A stretch of 59,397 bases of DNA, taken from positions 1-59,397 of the forward strand of contig CAMEIT010000007.1 in assembly GCA_945918795.1 (NCBI GenBank), given 5' to 3'. The stretch comes from an uncultured Clostridia bacterium. GTDB lineage: Bacteria > Bacillota > Clostridia > HGM11327. The translations under genes and the position numbers were made by a program. The notes under the pieces were generated by a model. It was not told where the DNA came from. It did not search any database and saw nothing but the letters and a program-made list of their open reading frames with translations. Below, piece by piece: positions 48,663 to 58,101 of the stretch. The stretch's first letter is position 1. Each line of letters begins with the position of its first letter.

Positions 48663-48700
48663 AAATAAAATGATATATTCATATCGCTCGCGGGAGTATA

Positions 48701-48729
48701 TTTACAAATCCGAATTTTTTTAGTATAAT
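48701..48729 (+). promoter_or_regulatory. Promoter of the LOG/trmK operon
   Basis: TTTACA (48701-48706), 17 bp, TATAAT (48724-48729). Confidence 0.7.
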
Positions 48730-48810
48730 TATAAAGAGAAATTATAAAACACAGTGCAAAAGCCGTCATAAGGAAACGGCGGCTCATTATGAAAGGAAAC
48801 AGTAATTATT

Positions 48811-49383
48811 ATGAATAAATCCATTTGCGTATATTCATCATCAAGTGAGAAGCTTGATAAAAAATATTATGATATTGCGGAAAAAGTTGGGGAAAGAATA
48901 GGTCAAAGGGGAGACACTCTTGTTTTCGGGGCAGGCATGGTAGGCACTATGGGTGCGACTGCAAGAGGCGCAAAAAAAGCAGGTGCCAAAATAATAGGCG
49001 TAATTCCCGAGGTGCTGAACTGCAAGGGCATTGTTTACGAAGAGTGCGACGAGCTTTACATTACGCCTGAAATGCGCTCGAGAAAGCGTATGCTCGATGA
49101 AAAATCGGATGTGCTCATTACGCTTCCCGGTGGCTTCGGAACGCTTGAAGAGGTGCTTGAGGTCATAACCTCAAAGCAGCTCGGATACCACAGCAAGCCG
49201 ATAATCATATTCAATTTTAATGGGTATTATGACTGCTTGCTTGGTCAGTTTGAGGAATCATACAAGCAGAATTTTGCAAAAGTCGCATTTTCATCTTTGT
49301 ACTACGTAACGGACGATATTGATGATATGTTCCGCTATATAGATGAGTATAAACCCGGCGCTGTTGAGGATAAATGGTCTTGA
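48811..49383 (+). CDS. LOG-family nucleotide-monophosphate phosphoribohydrolase-like protein
   Basis: A 190-aa Rossmann-fold protein. It carries the family signature PGGFGTLEE and an earlier GAGMVGTMGATARGAKKAGAK nucleotide-binding segment, plus the arginine of MRSRKRML. LOG proteins release cytokinin-like bases from their monophosphates or act as nucleotide 5-prime-phosphate hydrolases; the substrate in bacteria is often unclear. It overlaps trmK by 10 nt. Confidence 0.9.
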   Translation: MNKSICVYSSSSEKLDKKYYDIAEKVGERIGQRGDTLVFGAGMVGTMGATARGAKKAGAKIIGVIPEVLNCKGIVYEECDELYITPEMRSRKRMLDEKSDVLITLPGGFGTLEEVLEVITSKQLGYHSKPIIIFNFNGYYDCLLGQFEESYKQNFAKVAFSSLYYVTDDIDDMFRYIDEYKPGAVEDKWS

Positions 49384-50087
49384 ACACAAGGATTAATATA
49401 AACGAAAGACTCAAAAAAGCGCTTTCATTTGTTCCCAAGTGCGATTGCATGGCGGATATAGGCTCCGATCACGGCTATGCGAGCATTTATGCCGTGCAAA
49501 ACGGAATAGCAAAAAACGTGATTGCAACGGATATAAGCGTGCCGTCACTTGCAAAAACAAAAAAACTTGTAAGCGAGTTTTCTCTTGAAAGCAGTATAGA
49601 ATGCAGGGCGGGCAACGGCTTTGAAGTGCTTGAAAAGGGCGAGGCAAAAGTAGCCTTTATTGCAGGCATGGGGGCGGAGCTTATTGCCGATATTATTGAA
49701 AACTCCGATGATATTGCAAGAAGCTTTGAGAGCATGGTGCTTCAGCCCATGAACTCGGCAGAGCCGCTCAGACGGCGCATTACAAATAAAGGCTACAAGA
49801 TCGACGCGGAAGGAATAGTGTTTGAAAACGGTAAATTTTATCAGATACTGAAATGCTCTTGCGGCGAGTGTACATTATCCGATATTGAATGTGAGCTCGG
49901 AACGTACGTTTTTAAGGAGCGCATACCTTTTGCGGCAGAGTACATAGAGCATATGATAAACCATTATGCAAAAATACTCGAATATGTCGGTGAAAACGAT
50001 ACCGAGCAGGCAAAAGTAAAAAAACGCGAGGCGTTTATGAAAACAAACGAATATAGGAGGGCGCTTGAATGGGCAATGTCAAAATAA
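49374..50087 (+). CDS. trmK: tRNA (adenine22-N1)-methyltransferase
   Basis: A 237-aa class I SAM methyltransferase. Motif I is ADIGSDHGYASIYAV, and NEL/GMG-type motifs appear as AFIAGMGAELI followed by LQPMNSAEPLRR. The C-terminal coiled helix (EYIEHMINHYAKILEYVGEN) is typical of TrmK. It methylates A22 of tRNAs with SAM. It overlaps the LOG gene and the Nif3-like gene, the normal neighbour. Confidence 0.94.
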   Translation: MVLNTRININERLKKALSFVPKCDCMADIGSDHGYASIYAVQNGIAKNVIATDISVPSLAKTKKLVSEFSLESSIECRAGNGFEVLEKGEAKVAFIAGMGAELIADIIENSDDIARSFESMVLQPMNSAEPLRRRITNKGYKIDAEGIVFENGKFYQILKCSCGECTLSDIECELGTYVFKERIPFAAEYIEHMINHYAKILEYVGENDTEQAKVKKREAFMKTNEYRRALEWAMSK

Positions 50088-50860
50088 AGGATATAAGAGC
50101 TGTAATGAATGAGATTGCACCCGAGAATACTGCGGCTGATTTTGACAATGTCGGCTTGCTTGTCGGAGATGAAAATGCAACTGTAACGGGAATAGTGCTT
50201 GCACTTGACGTTGATGAGGCCGTTATTGATTTTGCCGTTCAAAACGGATGCAATTTGATAATAACGCATCATCCGCTCATATTCTCGCCCATAAAGTCTG
50301 TAACAACATCAACTCCCGTCGGCTTGCTCGTGTACAAACTTATTTCATCGTCTGTATCGCTTTATTCGGCGCATACCAACTTCGACAAGGCTGAGGGCGG
50401 GGTGGATGACGTTTTGGCGGATATGATAGGAATGAAGAATCCTGTTCGCGTGGACGATGACGGAGAGGATAAAAACTCGGGCTTCGGCAGAATAGGCACT
50501 CTTGACGGCATAAGCGTGGGCGAGCTGAAAAAAAGACTTTCCGAAAAAATCAAGGGAAACGTTATCACGACAGCAGATGAAAATAAAATAATAAATACGG
50601 CTTTTTCCTGTGCCGGTGCGGGAGGAAGCTGCATTGAAAAGGCGATAAAGCACAAGGCGGATATATTTATTACAGGGGAAATAGGCTATCACGCATCTCT
50701 GGATGCAAAAAGAATGGGACTTGACGTAATGCTGTTGTCACATCAGCTTTCGGAGCAAGAAGCGGTAAATGTTTTAAATAATACTTTACAAAATCATTTA
50801 AAAGGTGTAAAATATAATGTAAGAGTGATATTAGCACCTTTTAGACCATTTTGGAATTGA
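50069..50860 (+). CDS. Nif3-like dinuclear metal center protein
   Basis: A 263-aa member of the NIF3/YqfO family (GTP cyclohydrolase I type 2-like). It contains DNVGLLVGDENATVTGIVLALD, the metal-ligand motif ITHHPLIFSPIKSV, SAHTNFD and the C-terminal GEIGYHASLDAKRMG with HQLSE. The insert domain is short. It overlaps trmK by 19 nt, the usual arrangement. The true reaction in bacteria is not established. Confidence 0.93.
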   Translation: MGNVKIKDIRAVMNEIAPENTAADFDNVGLLVGDENATVTGIVLALDVDEAVIDFAVQNGCNLIITHHPLIFSPIKSVTTSTPVGLLVYKLISSSVSLYSAHTNFDKAEGGVDDVLADMIGMKNPVRVDDDGEDKNSGFGRIGTLDGISVGELKKRLSEKIKGNVITTADENKIINTAFSCAGAGGSCIEKAIKHKADIFITGEIGYHASLDAKRMGLDVMLLSHQLSEQEAVNVLNNTLQNHLKGVKYNVRVILAPFRPFWN

Positions 50861-50927
50861 ATCAGTGCTTTTTTACCTTAATTACTAAAGAAAGATGCCA
50901 TTGGGGATTGGCAAGAAGGTAAAATAT

Positions 50928-51644
50928 ATGAATCCACAGTTAGAATTATTATTGAAAATACAATCGATAGAAATGAGAATAGCAGGCTATGAAGACGAAA
51001 AGAAAAAGCTTCCCGTAAGAAAGCAGCTTTCGGAAATAATTGCCGATGTAAATTCTATGCAGGATATGTATTCGCGCACGGAAAGTGTAGTTGCCAAAAT
51101 GGAACAAAATTGCAATGAACTGAAAAAGCTGTACGAACAGTGTCTTAAAAAATATGATTCCGTACAGAAAAAATTCGAGGCAGTAAGCGATGATACTCCT
51201 ACGGAAGAAATAGAGCAGATGCTTTCGGGCATTGCCTCTGTGCGTCATTCTGCGGAAAAGAAGAACGCAGAGCTTGCAAAAATAAAGCAACAGCTTGAGA
51301 AAGCCTCAAAAATGGCAACGGAAATAGGCAAAAACATAAATCAGCGCAAGCAGGTGTATGATAAGCTTAAGCCGGAATATGACAAGCTTGTAGCAGAAAT
51401 AGACGAAAAGATAAATAATGAAAAAATATCTGCAAAGGAAATAGAAAAGGACGTTGACGAGGGACTTTTGAAACGCTATAAATCGGCTGAATCAAAGCTT
51501 AACAGACCGCCGCTTTTCGAATTGAGGGGCAGCTCATGCAGAGGCTGCAACATGGCTATATCAAACGTTGTGAAAAAGAAGGTGGCATCGGAGGTTTTCG
51601 TTGAATGCGAAAACTGCGGAGCACTCCTTTATATAGCTGACTGA
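50928..51644 (+). CDS. Zinc-ribbon coiled-coil protein (C4-type, DUF164-like)
   Basis: A 238-aa protein with a long N-terminal coiled coil (~5-170) and a C-terminal zinc ribbon with CRGCNMAI and CENCGALLYI (two CxxC). This belongs to the CT398-like zinc-ribbon family commonly encoded next to the Nif3-like gene and before rnpB in Clostridia. It probably binds nucleic acid or acts as a chaperone; function unproven. The start is placed at the ATG after AAGAAGGT. Confidence 0.88.
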   Translation: MNPQLELLLKIQSIEMRIAGYEDEKKKLPVRKQLSEIIADVNSMQDMYSRTESVVAKMEQNCNELKKLYEQCLKKYDSVQKKFEAVSDDTPTEEIEQMLSGIASVRHSAEKKNAELAKIKQQLEKASKMATEIGKNINQRKQVYDKLKPEYDKLVAEIDEKINNEKISAKEIEKDVDEGLLKRYKSAESKLNRPPLFELRGSSCRGCNMAISNVVKKKVASEVFVECENCGALLYIAD

Positions 51645-51659
51645 GAATTATAAGGTTTT

Positions 51660-51995
51660 GAGCAGACTAAACGGTCGCAGGTGCGGCAATGCCGTACATG
51701 AGGAAAGTCCGAGCTTCACAGGGCGAGGGTGCCGGCTAATTACCGGTGAAGGCGACTTCAAGGAAAGTGCAACAGAAATAGACTGCCGTAATCATTACGG
51801 CGATGGTGGAAAGGCAAGGTAAGAGCTTACCGCGCTTGCGGCAACGCAGGCGGCTCTGTAAACCCCATCCGAAGCAAGGTATACAAGACACTATGCGGCT
51901 GCCCGCCGCGTCTTAAACACCGCTCGAGCATATCGGAGACGGTATGCCTAGATAGATGACCGTTCACGACAGAACTCGGCTTATCGGTCTGACTC
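51660..51995 (+). ncRNA. rnpB: RNase P RNA component
   Basis: A full-length ~336-nt RNA. P1 pairs GAGCAGAC (51660) with GTCTGACTC (51987-51995). Conserved landmarks appear in order: GAGGAAAGTCCGAGCTTCAC, ACAGAAATAGACTGCC, GGTAAGAGCTTACCGCG, AACCCCATCCG and AGATAGATGACCG ... ACAGAACTCGGCTTAT. This is the catalytic RNA that processes tRNA 5-prime ends. Confidence 0.97.
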
Positions 51996-52021
51996 AAAAC
52001 CGTATAAATATATTTTAACAT

Positions 52022-52058
52022 TCTGCATGAAAGGTGCCCACGGACATTTTTCATGCTT
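52022..52058 (+). terminator. Hairpin after rnpB
   Basis: GCATGAAA / TTTCATGC stem with internal T run; a probable terminator or processing hairpin. Confidence 0.5.
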
Positions 52059-52153
52059 TGCGTATTTATAACTCGGAGTATTGTTTTTGCCTTGTTATAA
52101 TATGCGTCAAAAGGGCATTACATATGACGCTGCCCGCCTTGGAGGAAATTAAA

Positions 52154-53878
52154 ATGCCGTTTGACGGAGCGTTTCTTAATTCGGTTATAAATGAACTTAA
52201 CAGCACTGTTTTGGGCGCAAGAATAGAAAAAATTCTTCAGCCGGGAACAGATGAAATAATATTGCAGCTGCACACAAACACGGGCAGTACGAGACTTTTG
52301 CTTTCGTCGTCGCCGTCGAATCCGAGAATACAGCTGACAAATATTCCGAAGAAAAATCCCGATGTGCCGCCGCCGTTTTGTATGCTCCTCAGAAAGCATA
52401 TAACAGGCGGACGAATAGTCGACGTGGCTCAGAGGGATTTTGACAGAATAGCCGAGATTACAATTCAGACAAAAAACGATTTGCAGGATATTACCCATAA
52501 AAAGCTTATTATCGAGATGATGGGCAAATACAGCAACATAATTCTTACGGACTCGGACTACAAAATATTCGACTGTGCAAAAAGAGTAAGCGGCGACATG
52601 AGCTCCGTCAGAGAGCTTTTCCCGGGACTCACGTATGAAAAGCCGCCGCAGTCGGGTAAGAGAGATCCGCGCTTGTGCACACAAGAAGAGCTTCCAATTG
52701 ATGACGGCAGTTTTTCGGAGTCGTTTTTTTCGGACAGCTTTTGCGGTATATCCATTCCGACGGGGCGCGAGCTGATGCTTTATGCGCGGAAAACGGATTC
52801 CAATCCGCTCGGCTTGTTTTTTGAGAAAATTAATTCATCAAAGCCCGTTACCTATACCAACGCAAAGGGCAAAAACGATATACTGCCGTATAAGTATGAG
52901 AGCGTTGACTCCGATTTTAAGGAATGGGATTCTCCGAGCGAGCTTTTGGACAGCTTTTATGCTTTGTGCGATTCGGAGAATAAGCTCAGACAGTATACAT
53001 CAAACATAACAAAGGTTCTTCACAATAATATTACACGTGCCGAAAAGAAAAAGGCACTGCTCGAAAAGGAGCTTGACGACGTAAAGGATAACGACAAGAA
53101 CAGACTTTACGGTGAGCTTCTGACTGCCAATATTTATATGCTTTCAAAGGGAATGGAAAAGGTCACTGTACAAAATTATTATTGTGATGACTTGCCCGAA
53201 ATAGAAATTCCATTGAGGAAAGAGCTTACCCCGTCTGAAAACATACAGCGTTATTACAAACGCTACACCAAGGGCAAAAATGCTTATGCCGAAATAACAA
53301 AACAGCTTGCCGAAACCGAAGCCGAAACGGAATATCTGCGTTCACAGCTTTACAACACACAGTTCTGCACTGAGTTTGACGAAATAGACGAGATAGCATC
53401 TGAGCTTGAAAAGCTCGGATATGTAAAGCATAAGGCGAAGCAGAAGGATAATAAAAACAACAAGAATAAAGCGGCAACCGCGCCGCAGCATTTTGTGACG
53501 AGCGCCGGCAGAGACGTATATGTCGGGAAAAACAATAAGCAGAACGAATATCTTACTCACAGAATGGCTGCTGATGACGATATATGGCTTCATGCCAAAA
53601 ATATTGCGGCATCGCACGTGATACTTAAATGTGCAGGCAAAATGCCCGAGCAATGTATCACAGAGGCGGCGGTGCTTGCGGCGTATAACAGCAGTGCAAG
53701 GGGCGCAACAAAAATTCCCGTTGACTACTGCTTCAAAAAAAACGTGCGCAAACCGAGCGGTGCAAAGCCGGGATATGTTATTTATGATAATTATTATACG
53801 ATTGTGGTAGACGGAACACAAGAGGCTGTAAATAAAATTATACACGGAGAAAATAATGATGAAAAAGTTTTTAGATGA
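52154..53878 (+). CDS. rqcH: RqcH (NFACT family, ribosome-associated quality control)
   Basis: A 574-aa NFACT protein. NFACT-N begins MPFDGAFLNSVINELNSTVL and has the DR pair in AQRDFDRIAEI. Paired coiled coils span ~290-440, and NFACT-R contains DIWLHAKNIAASHVILK. RqcH binds obstructed 50S subunits and recruits tRNA-Ala to add C-terminal alanine tails. The start is the ATG after TTGGAGG rather than an upstream frame that runs into the rnpB hairpin. A Lys/Asn-rich linker (KAKQKDNKNNKNKA) separates coiled coil and NFACT-R. It overlaps uxaC by 23 nt. Confidence 0.95.
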   Translation: MPFDGAFLNSVINELNSTVLGARIEKILQPGTDEIILQLHTNTGSTRLLLSSSPSNPRIQLTNIPKKNPDVPPPFCMLLRKHITGGRIVDVAQRDFDRIAEITIQTKNDLQDITHKKLIIEMMGKYSNIILTDSDYKIFDCAKRVSGDMSSVRELFPGLTYEKPPQSGKRDPRLCTQEELPIDDGSFSESFFSDSFCGISIPTGRELMLYARKTDSNPLGLFFEKINSSKPVTYTNAKGKNDILPYKYESVDSDFKEWDSPSELLDSFYALCDSENKLRQYTSNITKVLHNNITRAEKKKALLEKELDDVKDNDKNRLYGELLTANIYMLSKGMEKVTVQNYYCDDLPEIEIPLRKELTPSENIQRYYKRYTKGKNAYAEITKQLAETEAETEYLRSQLYNTQFCTEFDEIDEIASELEKLGYVKHKAKQKDNKNNKNKAATAPQHFVTSAGRDVYVGKNNKQNEYLTHRMAADDDIWLHAKNIAASHVILKCAGKMPEQCITEAAVLAAYNSSARGATKIPVDYCFKKNVRKPSGAKPGYVIYDNYYTIVVDGTQEAVNKIIHGENNDEKVFR

Positions 53879-55253
53879 AGATTTTCTGCTTGATAATGAT
53901 ACGGCAAAGGAACTGTTTTTTCATGCCGGAAAAATGCCCATTATTGATTACCATTGCCATTTGAATCCCGAGGAGATAGCTCTTGACAGACGTTATGATA
54001 ACATATCACAAGTATGGCTCGGCGCTGATCACTATAAATGGAGAGCTATGCGCGGATGCGGGATAGATGAGAAGCTTATTACGGGCGATGCGGACGATTA
54101 CGACAAATTTTGCGCATGGACAAGCGTTGTTCCGTACCTCATCGGCAATCCTCTTTTTCATTGGACATATCTGGAATTAAAGAGATACTTCGATATTGAT
54201 AAGGAGATATGTCCGCAGAACGCAAAGTACATATGGGACGCCGCAAACGAGAAAATTTCATCTCCCGATTTCAGCGCGCGCGGACTTATAAAGAAGAGCA
54301 ATGTTGAAGTTATCTGCACAACAGACGACCCGTTTGACAGCCTTGAATACCATTCGGCTCTGGTAAAGGACGATTCATTTGCAACGAGGGTTCTGCCGGC
54401 GTTCAGAACGGACAACCTTATAAACATACATAAGGATACGTTTATTCCGTATATGAGCAAGATAAAGGACGCAATGGGAAAGGCTCCGTCGGATATAAAA
54501 GAGCTTAAGGAAATGCTCTTGAAGCGCATTGAATTTTTCGATTCGCTCGGATGCAGATTTGCGGATCAGTCTGTGGATACGGTGCCGTACTCCCCGTGCG
54601 ATGAAAACGCCGTTGATTTGATATTCCGTAAAAAGCTTAATGGCGAAAAGCTCACGGCATACGAGATTGACTGTTACAGAACGCATATGATGCTTTTCCT
54701 GGGCGAAGAGTACGCAAAGAAAAATTGGGTAATGCAGCTTCATATGTCGGTAATGAGGAACAATAATTCACTTATGTTCTCAAAAATAGGTGCGGACACG
54801 GGCTTTGATTCAATAAACGACCCTGATGTCGCACAGCCGCTGTCACGCTTGCTTGACGCGCTTGCCGTAAAAGAATTGCTCCCGAAAACGGTTCTTTATG
54901 CGCTCAATCCAAAGGATAATTACGTTTTATGCTCCATGCTCGGCAATTTCCAGGCTAAGGGCGAAATATCCAAAATGCAGTTCGGCTCTGCATGGTGGTT
55001 CAACGACCACAAAGACGGAATGGAGCTTCAGCTTAAAACGTTGGCAAACATGGGCGTTCTTTCCAAATTCATAGGAATGCTCACGGATTCAAGAAGCTTC
55101 CTTTCGTATACCAGACACGAGTATTTCAGACGAATTCTCTGCAATGTTATGGGTACATGGGTCGAAAACGGCGAGTATCCGTATAACAGAGAGCTGCTCA
55201 TAAAAATGGCAGAGGATATTTCGTACCGCAATATAAAGAAATATATGGAGTGA
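53856..55253 (+). CDS. uxaC: Glucuronate isomerase
   Basis: A 465-aa amidohydrolase-fold uronate isomerase that converts D-glucuronate to D-fructuronate. The family's metal-binding HCHLNPEEIA motif is near the N-terminus, followed by WRAMRGCG and a late WFNDHKDGMELQLKTLA plus GMLTDSRSFLSYTRHEYFRRIL. Length is standard. No uronate regulator, transporter or downstream pathway gene is adjacent; it sits between rqcH and a DNA-repair gene. Confidence 0.96.
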   Translation: MMKKFLDEDFLLDNDTAKELFFHAGKMPIIDYHCHLNPEEIALDRRYDNISQVWLGADHYKWRAMRGCGIDEKLITGDADDYDKFCAWTSVVPYLIGNPLFHWTYLELKRYFDIDKEICPQNAKYIWDAANEKISSPDFSARGLIKKSNVEVICTTDDPFDSLEYHSALVKDDSFATRVLPAFRTDNLINIHKDTFIPYMSKIKDAMGKAPSDIKELKEMLLKRIEFFDSLGCRFADQSVDTVPYSPCDENAVDLIFRKKLNGEKLTAYEIDCYRTHMMLFLGEEYAKKNWVMQLHMSVMRNNNSLMFSKIGADTGFDSINDPDVAQPLSRLLDALAVKELLPKTVLYALNPKDNYVLCSMLGNFQAKGEISKMQFGSAWWFNDHKDGMELQLKTLANMGVLSKFIGMLTDSRSFLSYTRHEYFRRILCNVMGTWVENGEYPYNRELLIKMAEDISYRNIKKYME

Positions 55254-55269
55254 AGGGATATATTCGGTA

Positions 55270-55467
55270 ATGCTTAAAAGTATTTTATACAGGCTTGCCT
55301 TTTCTTTGGAGGCGCTTGAAAATGTTAATTGGACGGCTGTAATTATTATAGCCGCGGTAGGCTCGGTTGTGGTTGCGTTTATAATTGCGCTTTTGCAGAT
55401 GAAAAAGAAATATATCGACAACGAAGAACCCGAAGAGGAAAATGTCAAAAAGAAAAAACGCAGATGA
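55270..55467 (+). CDS. Small single-pass membrane protein, hypothetical
   Basis: A 65-aa frame with one hydrophobic helix (NWTAVIIIAAVGSVVVAFIIALL) and a charged tail ending KKKKRR. An AGGGAT site precedes the ATG at moderate distance, and the gene lies 16 bp after uxaC on the same strand. I do not recognise it; the transmembrane helix with acidic then basic tail suggests a small regulatory or anchoring protein. Confidence 0.5.
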   Translation: MLKSILYRLAFSLEALENVNWTAVIIIAAVGSVVVAFIIALLQMKKKYIDNEEPEEENVKKKKRR

Positions 55468-55504
55468 TTTTTAATCGGATGCTTGAGGATGGTGCTGTTT
55501 TTAT

Positions 55505-56401
55505 ATGCTTTATGAAATACACAGTAGAGAAAACAATATTGATGTAAAGCTGTTTGATGATTTTTCACTTGCAGATACTCTTCAATCGGGACAAACATTC
55601 AGGTGGAAGCCGTATAAGGACGGCTTTGAGGGCATTGTCGGCAACAGAATATGCTATATCTCGCAAAAGGACGATGTTGTAACGTTCCATGATTGCACAA
55701 AAAAGGATTTCGAGGATTTTTGGGAGGGGTATTTTTCGTTTGATACGGATTATTCCCAAATAAGGAAGAGTCTTTTGTATGATGCAAACGTTGCAAAGGC
55801 GCTTGAATTCTGCTCGGGAATACATATAATGCGACAGCCGCTTTGGGAGACGACTATATCGTTTATCATTTCCGCAAACAATAATATTCCGCGTATATCG
55901 GGTATAATCGAAAGACTCTCGGAAAGATTCGGAGAGAAGATACAAACATCCGACGGCACTTATTATGCGTTTCCGACGCCGCAAAGTCTTTCTGAGGCAA
56001 GCATTGAGGATATTCATCAGTGCGGTGCGGGGTACAGGGACGTATACATAAAGAAAACGGCTTTGGCATTTGCAAACGGCGAATTTGACCAAGACAAGCT
56101 GTACGCTTTGCCGTACAAGGAAGCAAAAAAATATATAATGACGCTGTACGGGGTAGGCGCTAAGGTTGCGGATTGCATATTGCTTTTCGCGGCAGGCAAG
56201 GAAGAAGCGTTCCCCGTTGATATATGGGTCAGAAAGGTCGTTTGCGGATTGTATCTCGGCGTTGACGATGCCAAATCTGTTCCTGTTTCTCGGATAGAGA
56301 AGTTTGCCGAAGAACATTTCCCGAGGTACCGAGGATATGCACAGCAGGTGCTTTTCCATTACATGAGGAATTATGCCGAGCCTGTAAAACGGGAGGCTTG
56401 A
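55505..56401 (+). CDS. ogg: 8-oxoguanine DNA glycosylase (OGG1-like)
   Basis: A 298-aa base-excision repair glycosylase/AP lyase. The N-terminal TBP-like beta domain contains FSLADTLQSGQTFRWKPY. The helix-hairpin-helix is LYGVGAKVADCILLFAAG with the catalytic lysine K220, followed by EEAFPVDIWVRK with the catalytic D239. It removes 8-oxoG from DNA. The 3-prime end lies 17 bp before the tyrosine recombinase gene on the same strand. The ribosome binding site is weak (GAGGATGG). Confidence 0.93.
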   Translation: MLYEIHSRENNIDVKLFDDFSLADTLQSGQTFRWKPYKDGFEGIVGNRICYISQKDDVVTFHDCTKKDFEDFWEGYFSFDTDYSQIRKSLLYDANVAKALEFCSGIHIMRQPLWETTISFIISANNNIPRISGIIERLSERFGEKIQTSDGTYYAFPTPQSLSEASIEDIHQCGAGYRDVYIKKTALAFANGEFDQDKLYALPYKEAKKYIMTLYGVGAKVADCILLFAAGKEEAFPVDIWVRKVVCGLYLGVDDAKSVPVSRIEKFAEEHFPRYRGYAQQVLFHYMRNYAEPVKREA

Positions 56402-56418
56402 GCTTTACGGAGGTAAAT

Positions 56419-57942
56419 ATGCCTGATATTCAGAGCGCTGATATGCGTGGGACACAAACGTGCATAAAAATTAATTCTCACGAGCTTGACGCTGTACATG
56501 AAGCAATAAGAACAAGACAAGATTCGCAAAAGCACAGCAAAAACGAGCTTGAGCTCATGCGTGATATTGCAGTTGTGACGTTATTTATCGGTACGGGAAT
56601 AAAGGTGAGTGAATGCGCGAGACTGAATATTAAAGATATTGACACCCAAAATGCTTTAGTGAACATAATGTCGGAAGGTACCGTAAAAAAGACTGTTCGA
56701 ACTTCTCCCGAGATAAATGATACGTTAAAAAAATATATCACCGAAAGAATCAAGACCGCTTCCCCCGAGGCAGGGGATGCTTTGTTTTTGAATTCAAGGC
56801 TCACGCGCGCAAACAGCGCTTTGATAAAAAGCATAAAAGACCGTTATGACGATATTGTCAGTCAGTACATATCATCAGGCACAAGCATTGCTCAGACAAG
56901 GTCGCCCAACAAGGAATATTTCAACAACATACTTTCTCTGCTTCCGCCTTTTTGCAAAACGTATTTCATGGGTATTGCCCAGCGAACAACGGAGCTTACG
57001 AGACTTAATTATGCAAGAGATTTAAATATATTCTTTATTTTCCTGCGCGAGGAAACCGAGGAATTTGCCGGAATAGATGCGGCAGACTTTAAGGTGGAAA
57101 TGCTCGATGACGTTTCGGCTGAAATGATTGAACAGTTCTTGTTCTATGTTACCGATTACGAATCCACAACGAATTACGGCAATTCGATAGACAGATTCAA
57201 TGATATACCTGCAAAATCACGCAAGCTGTCTGCAATAAGCTCAATGTACAGATATTTCATGCAGAAAAAACAGATAGAAAAAAATCCCGTCGAAATGGTG
57301 GAAAAACCCAAAAAACGCGATCATGCGATAATCAGGCTGGATCCTGCGGAGGTTGCAAATTTGCTTGATGCCGTTGAGTCGGGAGAAGGGCAGTCTGCGC
57401 ATCAGAAAAAATATAATGAGTCACTCGTCACGAGAGACGTTGCAATACTCACTCTCTTCCTCGGCACGGGTATGCGTATAAGCGAGTGTACGGGAATTAA
57501 TATAAAGGATATAGATTTTGCCGAACGCGCGATACTCATAACACGCAAGGGTCAGAAACAGGATGTTGTTTACTACGGCGATGAGGTCGAGGAGGCACTC
57601 AATAATTACCTTAAAATAAGAAATGAAATAAAACCTGCTCCCGGTAGCGAGGACGCACTATTCCTCAGCGGTCAGAACAGGCGTATATCAAACCGCGCCG
57701 TCGAATATCTCGTAAAAAAATACGCCGGTATCGTTACTCCCCTTAAGCATATTACTCCGCATAAACTGCGCAGTACATTCGGTACAAACCTTTATCAGGA
57801 GACGGGTGATATTTACCTCGTTGCAACAGTACTCGGTCATACCGATGTTAATACTACACGTAAACATTACGCTTCCCAAACACAGGAAAATAAGATCCTC
57901 GCGTCTAAAGCCGTCAGATTGCGTAAAGAAAAAAACGATTGA
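56419..57942 (+). CDS. Tyrosine recombinase with a degenerate N-terminal extra catalytic half-domain
   Basis: A 507-aa protein. Residues ~170-300 are the SAM-like core-binding domain and ~305-500 the catalytic domain with R353 (GTGMRISEC), K377 (ITRKG), H448/R451 (HKLR), H474 (VLGHTD) and nucleophile Y484 (KHYAS). Residues ~22-145 align with the first half of that same domain: RDIAVVTLFIGTGIKVSECA against RDVAILTLFLGTGMRISECT, then NIKDID and DALFLNS. In this copy the essential Arg is K62, the Lys hairpin is eroded, and the HxxR-H-Y half is missing. XerC/D-type enzymes are ~300 aa. The start is the ATG after ACGGAGG; the site lies inside an upstream TTG frame. Its role is unknown. Confidence 0.88.
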   Translation: MPDIQSADMRGTQTCIKINSHELDAVHEAIRTRQDSQKHSKNELELMRDIAVVTLFIGTGIKVSECARLNIKDIDTQNALVNIMSEGTVKKTVRTSPEINDTLKKYITERIKTASPEAGDALFLNSRLTRANSALIKSIKDRYDDIVSQYISSGTSIAQTRSPNKEYFNNILSLLPPFCKTYFMGIAQRTTELTRLNYARDLNIFFIFLREETEEFAGIDAADFKVEMLDDVSAEMIEQFLFYVTDYESTTNYGNSIDRFNDIPAKSRKLSAISSMYRYFMQKKQIEKNPVEMVEKPKKRDHAIIRLDPAEVANLLDAVESGEGQSAHQKKYNESLVTRDVAILTLFLGTGMRISECTGINIKDIDFAERAILITRKGQKQDVVYYGDEVEEALNNYLKIRNEIKPAPGSEDALFLSGQNRRISNRAVEYLVKKYAGIVTPLKHITPHKLRSTFGTNLYQETGDIYLVATVLGHTDVNTTRKHYASQTQENKILASKAVRLRKEKND

Positions 57943-58037
57943 TTTTTTGCAAGAGACACGCATTGTTGCTTTGCGTATTATGATAAAGCTTTCCGCGAAC
58001 AATCTCCGATACGAGCTTTTGTACTCTCGGTTGTTAC

Positions 58038-58066
58038 TTGACACGTGGCTTTAACGGTGCTATAAT
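58038..58066 (+). promoter_or_regulatory. Consensus promoter of the SDR gene
   Basis: TTGACA (58038-58043), exactly 17 bp, TATAAT (58061-58066). The preceding 57943-58037 shows no terminator. Confidence 0.9.
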
Positions 58067-58101
58067 ATTTAAAAACAATAAAAATTTAACGGAGGTATAC
58101 T

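Noticed and set aside
55565..56359. 264-codon minus-strand frame opposite the glycosylase gene
   Set aside because: The plus strand holds the HhH motif with catalytic Lys and Asp; the minus frame has no motif.
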